A DNA stretch of 35,115 bases from Anaerolineae bacterium (GTDB lineage Bacteria; Chloroflexota; Anaerolineae; Aggregatilineales; Phototrophicaceae), in assembly GCA_022824565.1 (NCBI GenBank), contig JAJDZQ010000167.1, forward strand, positions 1 to 35,115, written 5' to 3'. Positions 15,790-24,773 of the stretch are shown here, one piece after another. Below the pieces are notes generated by a model. The model was not told where the DNA came from, did no database searches, and saw only the letters and a list, made by a program, of their open reading frames with translations. Both the position numbers and the translations under genes were made by a program. Position 1 is the stretch's first letter; each line of letters starts with the position of its first letter.

Positions 15790-16313
15790 TCGGCATAGAG
15801 CCGGCCGCCAGCCCGCTCGAAGCTGCTGGTTGGCTCGGCGATTTCTGCGCGTGGATGGCTGCGCGGCAGCATATTCAGCATGATGCGCCGCCCGCCCGAC
15901 TCGATGAAATAAACATGCAACGATTGTTCGGCTTCGAGTTTGAGCTTTTTGCCCAGCCGCCGCTCAAAGCGCACTGGCTGCCCCGATTTGCTCATCAGGG
16001 TGGTTTTTTTCCAAAAGCGCCAACGGGCGGGGACTTGCTCGGCGAATAACACACGATAGGTCAGCTTGGCCCGCGCGAACTTCCAGCCGCGCATGACAAT
16101 TGTAATCGCGAAAGCTGCCACCAGCGCCAGCACGATCAAGCGCCCCGCCGGACCATAGCGCCCCGCCAGCAGAATCAAGGGCACCGACAGCAGCAGCAGG
16201 GCAGAAAGCGGCTCGGTGATTAGCGCGATCCACTGCCGTGACGACAAACGCCCATCACGATTGCGCTGGAAGTCTGATACCACCTCTGCTGGCAGATCAT
16301 GAAAATTGGTCAT
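15786..16313 (-). CDS. Two-helix membrane protein of unknown function
   Basis: A 175-residue protein not recognised. A soluble N-terminus (about 1-30) precedes two membrane helices (about 34-50 and 56-76), with WKFARAKLTYRV at the cytoplasmic-type positive boundary, then a basic C-terminal domain with beta-strand character (KSGQPVRFERRLGKKLKLE, SLHVYFIESGGRRIML). It starts four bases after the DMT transporter stop and is probably the last gene of that transcription unit. It ends in a TTAA shared with the convergent PhyH gene. Confidence 0.68.
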   Translation of the reverse strand: MTNFHDLPAEVVSDFQRNRDGRLSSRQWIALITEPLSALLLLSVPLILLAGRYGPAGRLIVLALVAAFAITIVMRGWKFARAKLTYRVLFAEQVPARWRFWKKTTLMSKSGQPVRFERRLGKKLKLEAEQSLHVYFIESGGRRIMLNMLPRSHPRAEIAEPTSSFERAGGRLYAD

Positions 16314-16317
16314 GCGC

Positions 16318-17232
16318 CTACCCCGCTTCGTGGGCGATGCTGATATCGAGCCGATTGCGCGGACGCAACTGCAACACCACGACGCTGCCGATGATCAGCG
16401 CCGCGCCAACCCATTGTAACGCAAGGATGAGCTCGCCCAGCACAAACATCGACACCAGCATCGACAAAGGCGGCTCGACCGTGCTGATTAACGACGCCTG
16501 CGCCGCGCCGATTCGCTGGATAGCCAGGTTGATGCCAAACACAGGCAGCACCGTGCCCAACGTGGCGATGCCCAGCAGCATCAGCAGAGTAAGCGCGTTG
16601 GGGGGCATTTGCAAGCCGCGCAGAGGGATCAGCAATGCCAGGACCAACAAAGTGCCCAGCATCATCCAGGCGCTCGCTCCTGAGATATCGACCACGCCAG
16701 CCAGCGCCCGCTTGGAAAGCAGGTAATAAATCGCCACGATCGCCGCATTCGCCAAGACCAGCGCCACGCCGAATCGATCGACGCCGCCCGCCTGAAAATC
16801 GGGCACGGTCAAGACCACGCCGGTCAAAGCCAGCCCCAGAGCCAGCCAGGCACGCGCGCCAATCGCTTCGCCCAACAAGCGCGAAAGCAACACCACCATA
16901 GCCGGATAGGAATAGAAGAGCACGATGTAGGTGCTGCCCGGCAGCCGTTCCAGCCCGAAGAAAGCCAGCAGCACCGCGGCCGACAGCAGCATGCCAATCA
17001 AGACGGCTTGTCGGACGGGCGCATCGCTTTTGGACTTGCGCGGGGCATTGCGGCGCGAGGCCAGCACCAGCAGCCACATCAACGGCACGGCAAACAGAAA
17101 ACGCCAGATGGCGATGTCCATAGGCGAAAATGTCGAATGCGCGAAGGTGATCTTGACCAGGGTGGGCATGACCGAGAAGCCGCCCGCTGCCAGCAGCACC
17201 CAGACGATGCCGGCGCGTTCCCTAGCTGACAT
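16318..17232 (-). CDS. EamA/DMT-family transporter
   Basis: A 304-residue, ten-helix integral membrane protein with the two tandem EamA repeats of drug/metabolite transporters. The first repeat runs from GIVWVLLAAGGFSVMPTLVKITF to about residue 140, the second from about 155 with VLANAAIVAIYYLLSKRAL to LIIGSVVVLQLRPRN. GSTYIVLFYSYPAMVVLLSR and ASLISTVEPPLSMLVSM are the recurring family stretches. It begins 27 nt after nuoN on the same strand but without a good ribosome-binding site. Substrates of this family (amino acids, nucleotides, metabolites) cannot be predicted here. Confidence 0.87.
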   Translation of the reverse strand: MSARERAGIVWVLLAAGGFSVMPTLVKITFAHSTFSPMDIAIWRFLFAVPLMWLLVLASRRNAPRKSKSDAPVRQAVLIGMLLSAAVLLAFFGLERLPGSTYIVLFYSYPAMVVLLSRLLGEAIGARAWLALGLALTGVVLTVPDFQAGGVDRFGVALVLANAAIVAIYYLLSKRALAGVVDISGASAWMMLGTLLVLALLIPLRGLQMPPNALTLLMLLGIATLGTVLPVFGINLAIQRIGAAQASLISTVEPPLSMLVSMFVLGELILALQWVGAALIIGSVVVLQLRPRNRLDISIAHEAG

Positions 17233-17259
17233 GACAACTGGAGTCGGTCAACGCGGGAG

Positions 17260-18798
17260 TCAAGTGATGCTGACCATGCTGACGAGGTTGCTGGCCAGGG
17301 GATAAAAGATGCCGAAGATCAGAGTGCCCGCGAGAGCGATATTGATCGCCCAGCGCACATAGATTGTTTCCAGCGCCGGCACCAGCTCGCCACTGCTTTC
17401 GCGCAGATACATGTTGACGACCACGCGCATGTAATAAAAGGCGCTGACCACGCTGGTCAATACGCCGATGACTGCCAGGCCGACCAAGCCAGCCTGCACC
17501 GCCGCAGCAAAGACCATGAACTTGCCTACGAAGCCGGCTGTCAATGGGATGCCCGTCAAACTCAGCATGAAAATGGTCATCGCCATCGCCAGCAGAGGGC
17601 GTGAGCGCGCCAAGCCCGTGATGTCGTCTATGTTGCCGCCGCCGCCATCCACACGTTCAATGGTCATGACGACTGCGAATGCGCCCAGGTTGGTAAACAT
17701 ATAGGCGAGGATATAAACCAGCGCGCCTTGTGTCGCCGAATCGGCCGTGCCAGCCGTGCCAGCCGCCGCCAAGGCCACCATGATATAGCCCGCATGGGCG
17801 ATTGACGAATAAGCCAGCATGCGCTTGAGGTTGCGCTGCGAGATCGCCACAAAGTTGCCCAGCACCAGGGTCAGCGCAGCGATTATCGAGATAGTCGTTT
17901 GCCAGGCAGCTGCCCCGCCATCCACCAGCACCAGCACCGAAAGCGCCGTAACCAAAATGCGCAGCAGCGCCGCAAAGCCGCCGATCTTGGCTGTTACGCT
18001 CATCAAGGCTGTCACCGGAGTGGGAGCGCCTTCATAGACATCGGGCGTCCACATATGAAATGGCACAACCGCCACCTTGAAGCCCAAGCCAACTATCAGC
18101 AGCGCCGCGCCAACCACCAGATAGAAGGTCGCCGAAGATGCGGCGTCGACGACCGCAGGCGCAATCTCCAGAATCTGCGGGATGTTGGTCGTGCCGGTTG
18201 CGCCATAGACCAGCGCCGCGCCAAACACCAGGAAAGCGCTGGAAAACGCGCCCAGGATGAAGTACTTCATGCCGCTTTCTTCCGACTTCAACGCCAGCTC
18301 GCTGCCATCATTTTTGATCGAGCGGAAGGCCGCCAGAATGTATAGCGGGATGCTCAGCAATTCCAGCGCCACGAAGACGACAATCAAATCATTGGCGGCC
18401 ACCATGAACATCGCGCCGGCCGATGACAGCAGGGTCAAAATGTAATACTCGCCACGGTGGATGCCGGCTCGCTTGAGGTAATCGCGACTCATCAGCACGG
18501 CCAGCAACGTGGCGACCAGGATGACGATATTCAGGAAGCCCGTGAAGGCATCGGCGATGAACATGCCATAGAGCGCGGTCTGTTGGCCGGCAGCTGACGC
18601 ATAGACAAAGAGGTTGGCGACAAAACTGACGCCCAAGCCCAGGCAAGCCATCAGCGGCGTCCAGTGTTCGCGCTCGTCGCCAGCGAAGAGATCAACCAGC
18701 ACCAGCAGCAAGGTCCAAGCCACCAGCAACGTGCCGGGCAGCGTCGAAGCCAGGTTGGACTGGGTTACAAACTCCGCGATAGTGGGCGATTCAAACAT
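17260..18798 (-). CDS. nuoN: NADH-quinone oxidoreductase subunit N
   Basis: One of three antiporter-like proton-pumping subunits in the complex I membrane arm. The 512-residue protein has 14 predicted helices, the TM5 Glu146 in VALELLSIPLY, the TM7 Lys241 in LGFKVAVVPFHMWTPDVYEGAP, and NLKRMLAYSSIAHAGY with GIPLTAGFVGKF. AGGAG is six bases before the ATG; only eight bases separate it from nuoM. It is the last nuo gene. Length is slightly above the enterobacterial form, with no conspicuous insertions. Confidence 0.96.
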   Translation of the reverse strand: MFESPTIAEFVTQSNLASTLPGTLLVAWTLLLVLVDLFAGDEREHWTPLMACLGLGVSFVANLFVYASAAGQQTALYGMFIADAFTGFLNIVILVATLLAVLMSRDYLKRAGIHRGEYYILTLLSSAGAMFMVAANDLIVVFVALELLSIPLYILAAFRSIKNDGSELALKSEESGMKYFILGAFSSAFLVFGAALVYGATGTTNIPQILEIAPAVVDAASSATFYLVVGAALLIVGLGFKVAVVPFHMWTPDVYEGAPTPVTALMSVTAKIGGFAALLRILVTALSVLVLVDGGAAAWQTTISIIAALTLVLGNFVAISQRNLKRMLAYSSIAHAGYIMVALAAAGTAGTADSATQGALVYILAYMFTNLGAFAVVMTIERVDGGGGNIDDITGLARSRPLLAMAMTIFMLSLTGIPLTAGFVGKFMVFAAAVQAGLVGLAVIGVLTSVVSAFYYMRVVVNMYLRESSGELVPALETIYVRWAINIALAGTLIFGIFYPLASNLVSMVSIT

Positions 18799-18806
18799 AC
18801 AATCTC

Positions 18807-20411
18807 CTAGCGAACGAAGAGCGCCGCGATGCTATCGACCGAGATATCCAGCATGTTGAAAAAGACGATAGGCTGGATGCCCATCCAGAAGATCATGATG
18901 AGAATTGGGATGAAAGCCGCGATTTCGTTCCAGCGCAGTTTGTAACCAGCTTCATCCTTCAGCGGCTTCTTCAACTCGCCCATGAACACATGCTGGAACA
19001 TCTTCAGCAGGTAGACCGCCGCCAGGATGACGCCCAGGGTGCCAAATAGCGTGAAGGCAAAGCCCAGAAAATCGCTACCCAGCGAGCCCAGCAAGATGGT
19101 GAATTCGCCGATGAAGCCGTTCAAGCCCGGCAAGCCCATGCTGCTCAATGAAATGACGAGGCTGATGCCGCCAAAGACAGGCATGACTTTCCAGATGCCG
19201 CCATAGTCGGCCATTTCTTTGGTGTGCCACCGTTCGTACAGCATGCCCACGATGAGGAACAAGCCCCCCGTGCTGATGCCGTGATTGACCATTTGCAAGG
19301 TCGCGCCTTGCAAACCCTGCGCATTCAAGGCGAAGATGCCCAGCACGACAAAGCCCAGGTGGCTGACCGACGAATAGGCGACCAGCTTCTTGACATTGTT
19401 CTGCGCATAGCTGACCCACGCGCCATAGATGATGCCAACCACGCCCAAAAAGGCAATGGTCGGTGCCCAGGCCACGGTCGCTTCTGGAAACAGGTTGAGG
19501 TTGAAGCGCACGATTCCATAGGTGCCCATCTTCAACAACACGCCAGCCAATATGACCGAGCCGGCTGTCGGCGCTTGCACATGCGCATCGGGCAGCCAGC
19601 TGTGGAAAGGAAAGATGGGGACCTTGATGGCAAAGGCAACCAGGAAGCCCAGGAAAAGGAAGCTTTCTACAGAGCTGAAAAGGAAGCCCGGTTCGCCTTC
19701 TGCTTCGGCTTCTGGGGCATCCCAATAGGTGCCAGCGCCTTCATGCGACTGGACCATCTCGATGACGCCGACATCTCCGCCCGCGCTGTAGGTGCTGAAG
19801 GTGCCAGTGGTGTTGCCCACATACAGAATGGCAATCAGCATCAGGATGGAGCCGGCCATCGTGTACAAGAAAAATTTGACAGCGGCATAGATGCGTTCTT
19901 CGCTGCCCCAAATGCCGATCAAGAAGTACATGGGCACCAGCGTAACTTCCCAAAAGACATAGAAGATGATCAAATCGTGCACGACAAAAACGCCGATCAT
20001 CGCCCATTCCAACAGCATCAGGAAGATGTAATACAGCTTCTCGCGGCCTCGTTCTGCAAAGATATGGCTGCCGAACGAGCCGAGTATGGCGATGGGCATA
20101 ATGAAGGTCGTCAGCAGGACCAGCAGCATGCTGATGCCATCGACACCGACAAAATAACTGATATTGATGGCAGAATCGCCAAGCGACACCTCTGCCCAGG
20201 TATTGCGCTGCACCATTTGCAACTCGGCTGTGGCTGGGTCGAAGTTGATCCACATCAGCACCGATGCCACAAAGGTCACCAGGCTGGTCGCAAAAGCCAC
20301 CCACTTGAGGTTTTCCCGCTGCGTTTCGCCATTCATGAACAGCAAAATGGCAAGCCCCAGCATCGGCAAGAAGAGGGTGATAGTCGTCAGCGAGAGTCCA
20401 GTTACATCCAT
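18807..20411 (-). CDS. nuoM: NADH-quinone oxidoreductase subunit M
   Basis: Antiporter-like proton-pumping subunit of 534 residues. Glu155 in FYVFWEVTLVPMY, Lys263 in FAIKVPIFPFHSWLPDAH and Lys294 in GVLLKMGTYG are the expected channel residues. Between helices 6 and 7 (about 205-245) it carries an acidic insertion rich in Glu/Gly (DAPEAEAEGEPG), making it about 25 residues longer than the E. coli protein; helix parity places it on the outer face. It sits between nuoL (14-nt gap) and nuoN. Confidence 0.96.
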   Translation of the reverse strand: MDVTGLSLTTITLFLPMLGLAILLFMNGETQRENLKWVAFATSLVTFVASVLMWINFDPATAELQMVQRNTWAEVSLGDSAINISYFVGVDGISMLLVLLTTFIMPIAILGSFGSHIFAERGREKLYYIFLMLLEWAMIGVFVVHDLIIFYVFWEVTLVPMYFLIGIWGSEERIYAAVKFFLYTMAGSILMLIAILYVGNTTGTFSTYSAGGDVGVIEMVQSHEGAGTYWDAPEAEAEGEPGFLFSSVESFLFLGFLVAFAIKVPIFPFHSWLPDAHVQAPTAGSVILAGVLLKMGTYGIVRFNLNLFPEATVAWAPTIAFLGVVGIIYGAWVSYAQNNVKKLVAYSSVSHLGFVVLGIFALNAQGLQGATLQMVNHGISTGGLFLIVGMLYERWHTKEMADYGGIWKVMPVFGGISLVISLSSMGLPGLNGFIGEFTILLGSLGSDFLGFAFTLFGTLGVILAAVYLLKMFQHVFMGELKKPLKDEAGYKLRWNEIAAFIPILIMIFWMGIQPIVFFNMLDISVDSIAALFVR

Positions 20412-20426
20412 AGGACTGCGTTCTCC

Positions 20427-22970
20427 TTAAGAGCCAGTTTGCAGCAGGGACTGAATAAATGGCAGCAGCATGAGCACGATCACCGCGGCAACGCCAAAGA
20501 AAAGCACGATCGCGTACAAGCGGACATAGCCGGTCTGCGAGCGGCGCAGCCAGTTGGCAGCGCGCTCCACCAGCGCCCCCACGCCATTCACCGCGCCATC
20601 CACAATGCCCAGGTCAATCGGCTGGCTGAGCAGGGTGGCGATACTGTCGAAGCCGCGCTTGATGAGGCTGTCATGAAAATAATCGTGCAAGAACGCCCAG
20701 TCGACGCGGTCGGCCAAGAAGCCAGCCAGGCGATTGAAGGGCTGCTCAATTACGTTGGTATAGATCTCGTCCCAATACAAGCGCGCGTTCGCCAGGCGGA
20801 AGAGAGGCCGCGATGCGCCGCCAATCTCCAGCTGGTCGCGTTTGTTGCTGGCCAGCCCCTTGCCCTTGTAGATGCGGTGCGCCGCCACGATGGACGCGAT
20901 GCCCAGCACCAGCGCAATGCCGGCGATCAACAGGTTGAAGTCCAGCACATGGCCTTTCGAGACGCTGGATACGCTGTGCTCGAGGAAGTGCTTGAACTCA
21001 TAGGGATGATAAATGCCATCGAATAGCGGCGTGGCTTTGGGCACATTGATAAAGCCAATCAACAGCGTGAAGATGGCCAATACCAGCAAAGGCAGCAGCA
21101 TGGCGCCATTGCTTTCGGGCGCGCGCTCTGCCGCTTCGCTACGCGCATCATCGAAGAAAACCAACACAATCTGCCGCCACATGTAGAAGGCTGTGAAAGC
21201 CGCTGCAATCAACAAAACGCCAAAGGCAATAAAACCACTGGCTTCGTTCAGCTGGAAGCCTTCGTACCAGGCATCGGCGAGGATCTCATCTTTTGACCAG
21301 AAGCCGGCGAAGGGAAAGATTCCCGCCAGCGCCAAAGTGCCGATCAGATAGGTGATATAGGTGATGGGCATGCGCCGCCGCAAACCGCCCATGTTGCGCA
21401 TATCTTGCGGGTCGAAGTCATGACCCCCCTCTGTCCCTCCATCGGGATGTGGGGAGCTTTCGTCGTGGTGGTCGCCATGGTTGTGGTCATGCGCATGATG
21501 ATACCCATGCTCGACGCCATGGATCACCGAGCCACTGCCCAGGAAGAGCAGCGCTTTGAAAACCGCGTGCGTAACCAGGTGAAACATCGCCGCGACATAG
21601 GCGCCGATACCCACCGCCGCCACCATAAAGCCCAACTGCGAGATGGTCGAATAGGCCAGCACGCGCTTGATATCCCACTGCCCCAGCGCGATAAAGCCGG
21701 CCATGATGGCCGTGCCCGCGCCGACCAACGTGATAATCAAGCCGATAATGTAACCAGCGTGATTCAGTTCCCACAAGAAGACATTGCTGCGCACCATCAT
21801 GTAGACGCCGGCCGTCACCATGGTGGCCGCGTGGATGAGCGCGCTGACAGGAGTTGGTCCCGCCATGGCATCGGGCAGCCACACAAATAGCGGGATCTGC
21901 GCCGACTTGCCCGCCACGCCCAGCAGCATAAACAGAGCCGCCAGGAAGATCACATCGTCAAAAGCCAGTTGGAATCCACCAAAGTCAACCACAGCGTCTG
22001 TGCCGAAGCGCTCGGCAGTTTGTCCGAAGACGCCCAGCATCGCGCTGTCAAAATGCTGATTGTCGCAATACAAGTTGCGGATGTCCGATGCCAGCGGATT
22101 GGGCGAGCTGTGTGAATCGTAGGCGTCGTGTGCAGCGTCTGCGCCATGATCGTCGGCAGGGGCGGATTCGTAAGTGTCGGCGTTGCGCTGCGCGGCTGGT
22201 ACACAGACAACTTTCGCGCCATGCCCGTCATCGCTCGCGTCGCCATGGTCAGCCTCTGCATGCGCCAACAGCCCGTTATGTTCTTGCCAGCCCACCAGAT
22301 ACTTGGCGCTGGTATTTGGCAACTCGCCGGCTTTGAAGAAATCCAACGTGCCAAATGTCCAGAAGATCAAGAACATAGCCACCAGCAAGCCAAAATCGCC
22401 GATGCGGTTGACGATGAAGGCTTTGCGCGCGGCATTGCTGTTCTTCCAGCCTTCGGGCGCTTTTTTGTCCCACCAAAAGCCGATCAGCAAGAATGAGCAC
22501 AAGCCCACGCCTTCCCAGCCGACAAACAGCACCAGGAAGTTATTGGCGGTCACCAGGGTCAACATGAAAGCCAGGAACATATTCAAATAGGCAAAGAAGC
22601 GCGGATACCCTTTGTCGCCGTGCATATATCCGCGCGCATACAAGTGGATCAACGAGCCGACGCCCGTGACCACCAGCATCATCGTGACGCTGAGCGAATC
22701 CACGCGCAGCTGCCAACCGATATCCAGGTTTATAGACTCGATGCGCAGCCAGCCATCCAGGAACGGCGGATTGACCACCGCGGCCGCGCCGTTGGTGCCG
22801 GTTACATACACGAGCAGCAGCAGCGAAACCACAAAAGCGAAGAGCGAGGCGAAGCAGCCAATATAGCCCGACCACTTTTCGCCCAGGCGCGCGCCAAAGA
22901 AGAAGTTCACCGCCGCCCCGAGCGCGGGGGCAAAAATGACCAGCGGGACCAGGAGTGGCAGATTTTCCAT
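20427..22970 (-). CDS. nuoL: NADH-quinone oxidoreductase subunit L with two extra loops
   Basis: Distal antiporter-like subunit whose long lateral helix spans the membrane arm. Core residues are present: Glu153 in GWEGVGLCSF, Lys355 in GVAGKSAQIPLFVWLPDAM, THAVFKALLFLGSGSVIH, and FAGFWSKDEIL. At 847 residues it is far longer than the usual 610-670. One insertion (about 225-325) is rich in Asp/Ala/His and holds Cys256 and Cys302. A second (484-517) has 11 His in 34 residues, between GSVIH and the normal MGGLRRRMP. The C-terminus (about 680-847) contains the lateral helix and last transmembrane helix. No frameshift is seen. Confidence 0.95.
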   Translation of the reverse strand: MENLPLLVPLVIFAPALGAAVNFFFGARLGEKWSGYIGCFASLFAFVVSLLLLVYVTGTNGAAAVVNPPFLDGWLRIESINLDIGWQLRVDSLSVTMMLVVTGVGSLIHLYARGYMHGDKGYPRFFAYLNMFLAFMLTLVTANNFLVLFVGWEGVGLCSFLLIGFWWDKKAPEGWKNSNAARKAFIVNRIGDFGLLVAMFLIFWTFGTLDFFKAGELPNTSAKYLVGWQEHNGLLAHAEADHGDASDDGHGAKVVCVPAAQRNADTYESAPADDHGADAAHDAYDSHSSPNPLASDIRNLYCDNQHFDSAMLGVFGQTAERFGTDAVVDFGGFQLAFDDVIFLAALFMLLGVAGKSAQIPLFVWLPDAMAGPTPVSALIHAATMVTAGVYMMVRSNVFLWELNHAGYIIGLIITLVGAGTAIMAGFIALGQWDIKRVLAYSTISQLGFMVAAVGIGAYVAAMFHLVTHAVFKALLFLGSGSVIHGVEHGYHHAHDHNHGDHHDESSPHPDGGTEGGHDFDPQDMRNMGGLRRRMPITYITYLIGTLALAGIFPFAGFWSKDEILADAWYEGFQLNEASGFIAFGVLLIAAAFTAFYMWRQIVLVFFDDARSEAAERAPESNGAMLLPLLVLAIFTLLIGFINVPKATPLFDGIYHPYEFKHFLEHSVSSVSKGHVLDFNLLIAGIALVLGIASIVAAHRIYKGKGLASNKRDQLEIGGASRPLFRLANARLYWDEIYTNVIEQPFNRLAGFLADRVDWAFLHDYFHDSLIKRGFDSIATLLSQPIDLGIVDGAVNGVGALVERAANWLRRSQTGYVRLYAIVLFFGVAAVIVLMLLPFIQSLLQTGS

Positions 22971-23001
22971 ACTCAGACAGCCTCTTCCTTAGGACAAGCG
23001 C

Positions 23002-23310
23002 CTAGCCACGCATCTGCTGCAAGTCATCGATATTGATGCTTTGGCGCTCGCGGAAGATATTGACGATCAAGGCCAAGCCGATCGCCACCTCCGCCGCCGC
23101 CACAGTCATCACAAAAAACACGAAGACATGTCCATCGACCTGTCCCCATTCCCGCGCGAATGCCACCAGCGCAAGATTCGCCGAGTTCAGCATCAGCTCG
23201 ACAGACATAAAAAGCAAGATGGCGTTGCGCCGAATCAAAACGCCCAGCGCGCCCATCAAAAAGAGCACCATGCTGAGGATGATATATGGCTCTGTGCCGA
23301 TTGCGTTCAT
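23002..23310 (-). CDS. nuoK: NADH-quinone oxidoreductase subunit K
   Basis: Small three-helix subunit on the proton path between NuoJ/A/H and NuoN. The 102-residue protein is a normal length and has the two buried acids, Glu38 in FMSVELMLNSAN and Glu74 in VAAAEVAIGLAL. A good ribosome-binding site (GGGAGCAAAGGA) precedes the ATG. In contrast to neighbouring NuoJ and NuoL, it has no extra sequence. Confidence 0.97.
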   Translation of the reverse strand: MNAIGTEPYIILSMVLFLMGALGVLIRRNAILLFMSVELMLNSANLALVAFAREWGQVDGHVFVFFVMTVAAAEVAIGLALIVNIFRERQSINIDDLQQMRG

Positions 23311-23328
23311 CGTCCTTTGCTCCCGCCT

Positions 23329-24711
23329 TTAATCGGCTGGCTCGTCGCCGGGCGTCAATTTGGGCATATATTCTCCGCTGAGCACATCGGCACCGGTCTG
23401 CTGGGCGATCACACTGACCAGCGGGCGGTTGACTCTGCGGCGACGGTTGATGCGACGGCGCTCGGCTTGTGCCAAGGCATCGGGGCGCGCCAGCACGATC
23501 ACGCCGATCAAAGCCACCAGCAACAGCAGACCCACCAACATCACCGGCAGCACATAGTCGATGAAAAGCACTTGACCGACCGCTTCTGGGCTGCCAAAGG
23601 CGGGGATGGCAAAAGCGTGATAAACAGCCGCTCGATAAGCCGGCTGGCTGCCGGGCACGCCTGGCTCGCGCGCCAGCACCCGCGTTTCGATGACGCCCCG
23701 CTCGGCTTTGTAGTCGGCGAGGATGCGCAGCACAGCCTGGTCTTGGTCGACAAAAGCCAGGTTGTAATCGCCTTCGTCCAGTTCAATGCTGATCTGGTCG
23801 CCCAGCGGCAATTGGTCGATCAACACGCGATGCGGCAGCAGCGAACTGCATGCGCCATTCTCACACAAGCTGCCGATGGTCGTGTATTGCCCGACATCGA
23901 CCAGCGAAACCTGTTTATCCGCCAGCCCGTTGACCAGGGTTAGGCGCATCGTGCCCACGCTCGGCGCATGGATATCGTCTTCCAGCAGGGCGTATTCCAG
24001 CAAGCCATCGGCATTTTGATAAAGCAGCACGGTATGCGCGCTTTCGGCTGCCAGGCTGACTGTCGCGCTGTACACCTCGCCCGACTCGTAGCTGCCATCG
24101 CTGACGGTCGCAGAGAGCGTGTAGTCGCCGGCTGGCAAATCGGTATAGTCGCGGCTGCGCGCCCGCTCATCGTTGTAACGGACGGCTTCTATGGAAGCGC
24201 CGCTGCTGCCATCAGCCAGGCCCGCCAGGTTCACGCTGGCGGTGACTTCGTCCGTCAGGGGCATCTCGAAGCCCATTTCTAGCACGCGGAAATCCTGCGC
24301 ATCGCCACCGGGCACGGCATTGATGAGCCGCAGGCTGGCGCGCGCATCGCCACCATCGACAGCCTCGTCATTGAGCATGTCCGAGGCGATCGGGAAGGCG
24401 AAGATCATCAGCAGCGCGATCGCCACCAGCGAACCAGCCAAGCCCAGCCAGCGCATGCGTCCCGTGGCATCGGTGGTCGTCTCTGCGCCCAGCAGCATGA
24501 TAACAAACAAGAAGAGCACCATGATAGCGCCGGTATAGACCGTGACCTGCACCATGGCCAGAAATGGCGCATCCAGCATCAGATACAAAAAGGCGACGCA
24601 GCCAAAATTGACGATGAGGAAGAGCGCGCTGTGCACAGCATTTTGCCGGGTCAGCATCATTCCAGCCGCCACGACTGCCACTATGCTCACCACCAAGAAC
24701 AGCCATTCCAT
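23329..24711 (-). CDS. nuoJ: NADH-quinone oxidoreductase subunit J with large inserted domain
   Basis: NuoJ forms part of the central hydrophilic axis; its TM3 pi-bulge region is VTVYTGAIMVLFLFVIML (56-73). NuoJ is usually 160-200 residues; this one is 460. Helices 1-4 end near 110, then residues about 116-368 form a soluble, beta-rich insert resembling tandem DUF4397 domains: RASLRLINAVPGG, YTDLPAGDYTLSATV, HTVLLYQNADGLLEYALLED, then a second unit MRLTLVNGL ... GDYNLAFVD. It has CENGAC (Cys283, Cys288). The final helix YVLPVMLVGLLLLVALIGVIVL (386-407) resumes the normal fold, followed by an Arg-rich tail. Helix parity places the insert outside the membrane. The frame is continuous, so it is not a pseudogene. 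Confidence 0.94.
   Translation of the reverse strand: MEWLFLVVSIVAVVAAGMMLTRQNAVHSALFLIVNFGCVAFLYLMLDAPFLAMVQVTVYTGAIMVLFLFVIMLLGAETTTDATGRMRWLGLAGSLVAIALLMIFAFPIASDMLNDEAVDGGDARASLRLINAVPGGDAQDFRVLEMGFEMPLTDEVTASVNLAGLADGSSGASIEAVRYNDERARSRDYTDLPAGDYTLSATVSDGSYESGEVYSATVSLAAESAHTVLLYQNADGLLEYALLEDDIHAPSVGTMRLTLVNGLADKQVSLVDVGQYTTIGSLCENGACSSLLPHRVLIDQLPLGDQISIELDEGDYNLAFVDQDQAVLRILADYKAERGVIETRVLAREPGVPGSQPAYRAAVYHAFAIPAFGSPEAVGQVLFIDYVLPVMLVGLLLLVALIGVIVLARPDALAQAERRRINRRRRVNRPLVSVIAQQTGADVLSGEYMPKLTPGDEPAD
23608..24366 (-). other. DUF4397-like domain inserted in NuoJ
   Basis: Codons for about residues 116-368 of NuoJ. The pattern (R/L)-x-hydrophobic-x-N-A-x-x then D-L-P-A-G-x-Y-T-L then T-V-L-L-Y and a repeat is what I know of DUF4397 extracellular beta-sandwich domains. 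The assignment is by eye, not by profile search. Possible disulfide CENGAC. Confidence 0.6.
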
Positions 24712-24744
24712 AGGATTTAGTTCCCACCCTGAATGCGATTGTGC

Positions 24745-24773
24745 ATTTTAGCACGAATGATTTCGCGCTTCAA
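24745..24773 (-). promoter_or_regulatory. Internal promoter before nuoJ
   Basis: On the minus strand TTGAAG (24773-24768), 17-nt spacer, TAAAAT (24750-24745) preceded by TGC. It falls inside the 80-bp nuoI-nuoJ gap, the largest gap within the nuo operon. It would give nuoJ-K-L-M-N a second start site about 27 nt before nuoJ. Motif-based inference. Confidence 0.6.

Noticed and set aside
19224-21026. 600-codon plus-strand ORF
   Set aside because: Antisense to nuoM and nuoL; spans a real gene boundary and has no recognisable motifs.
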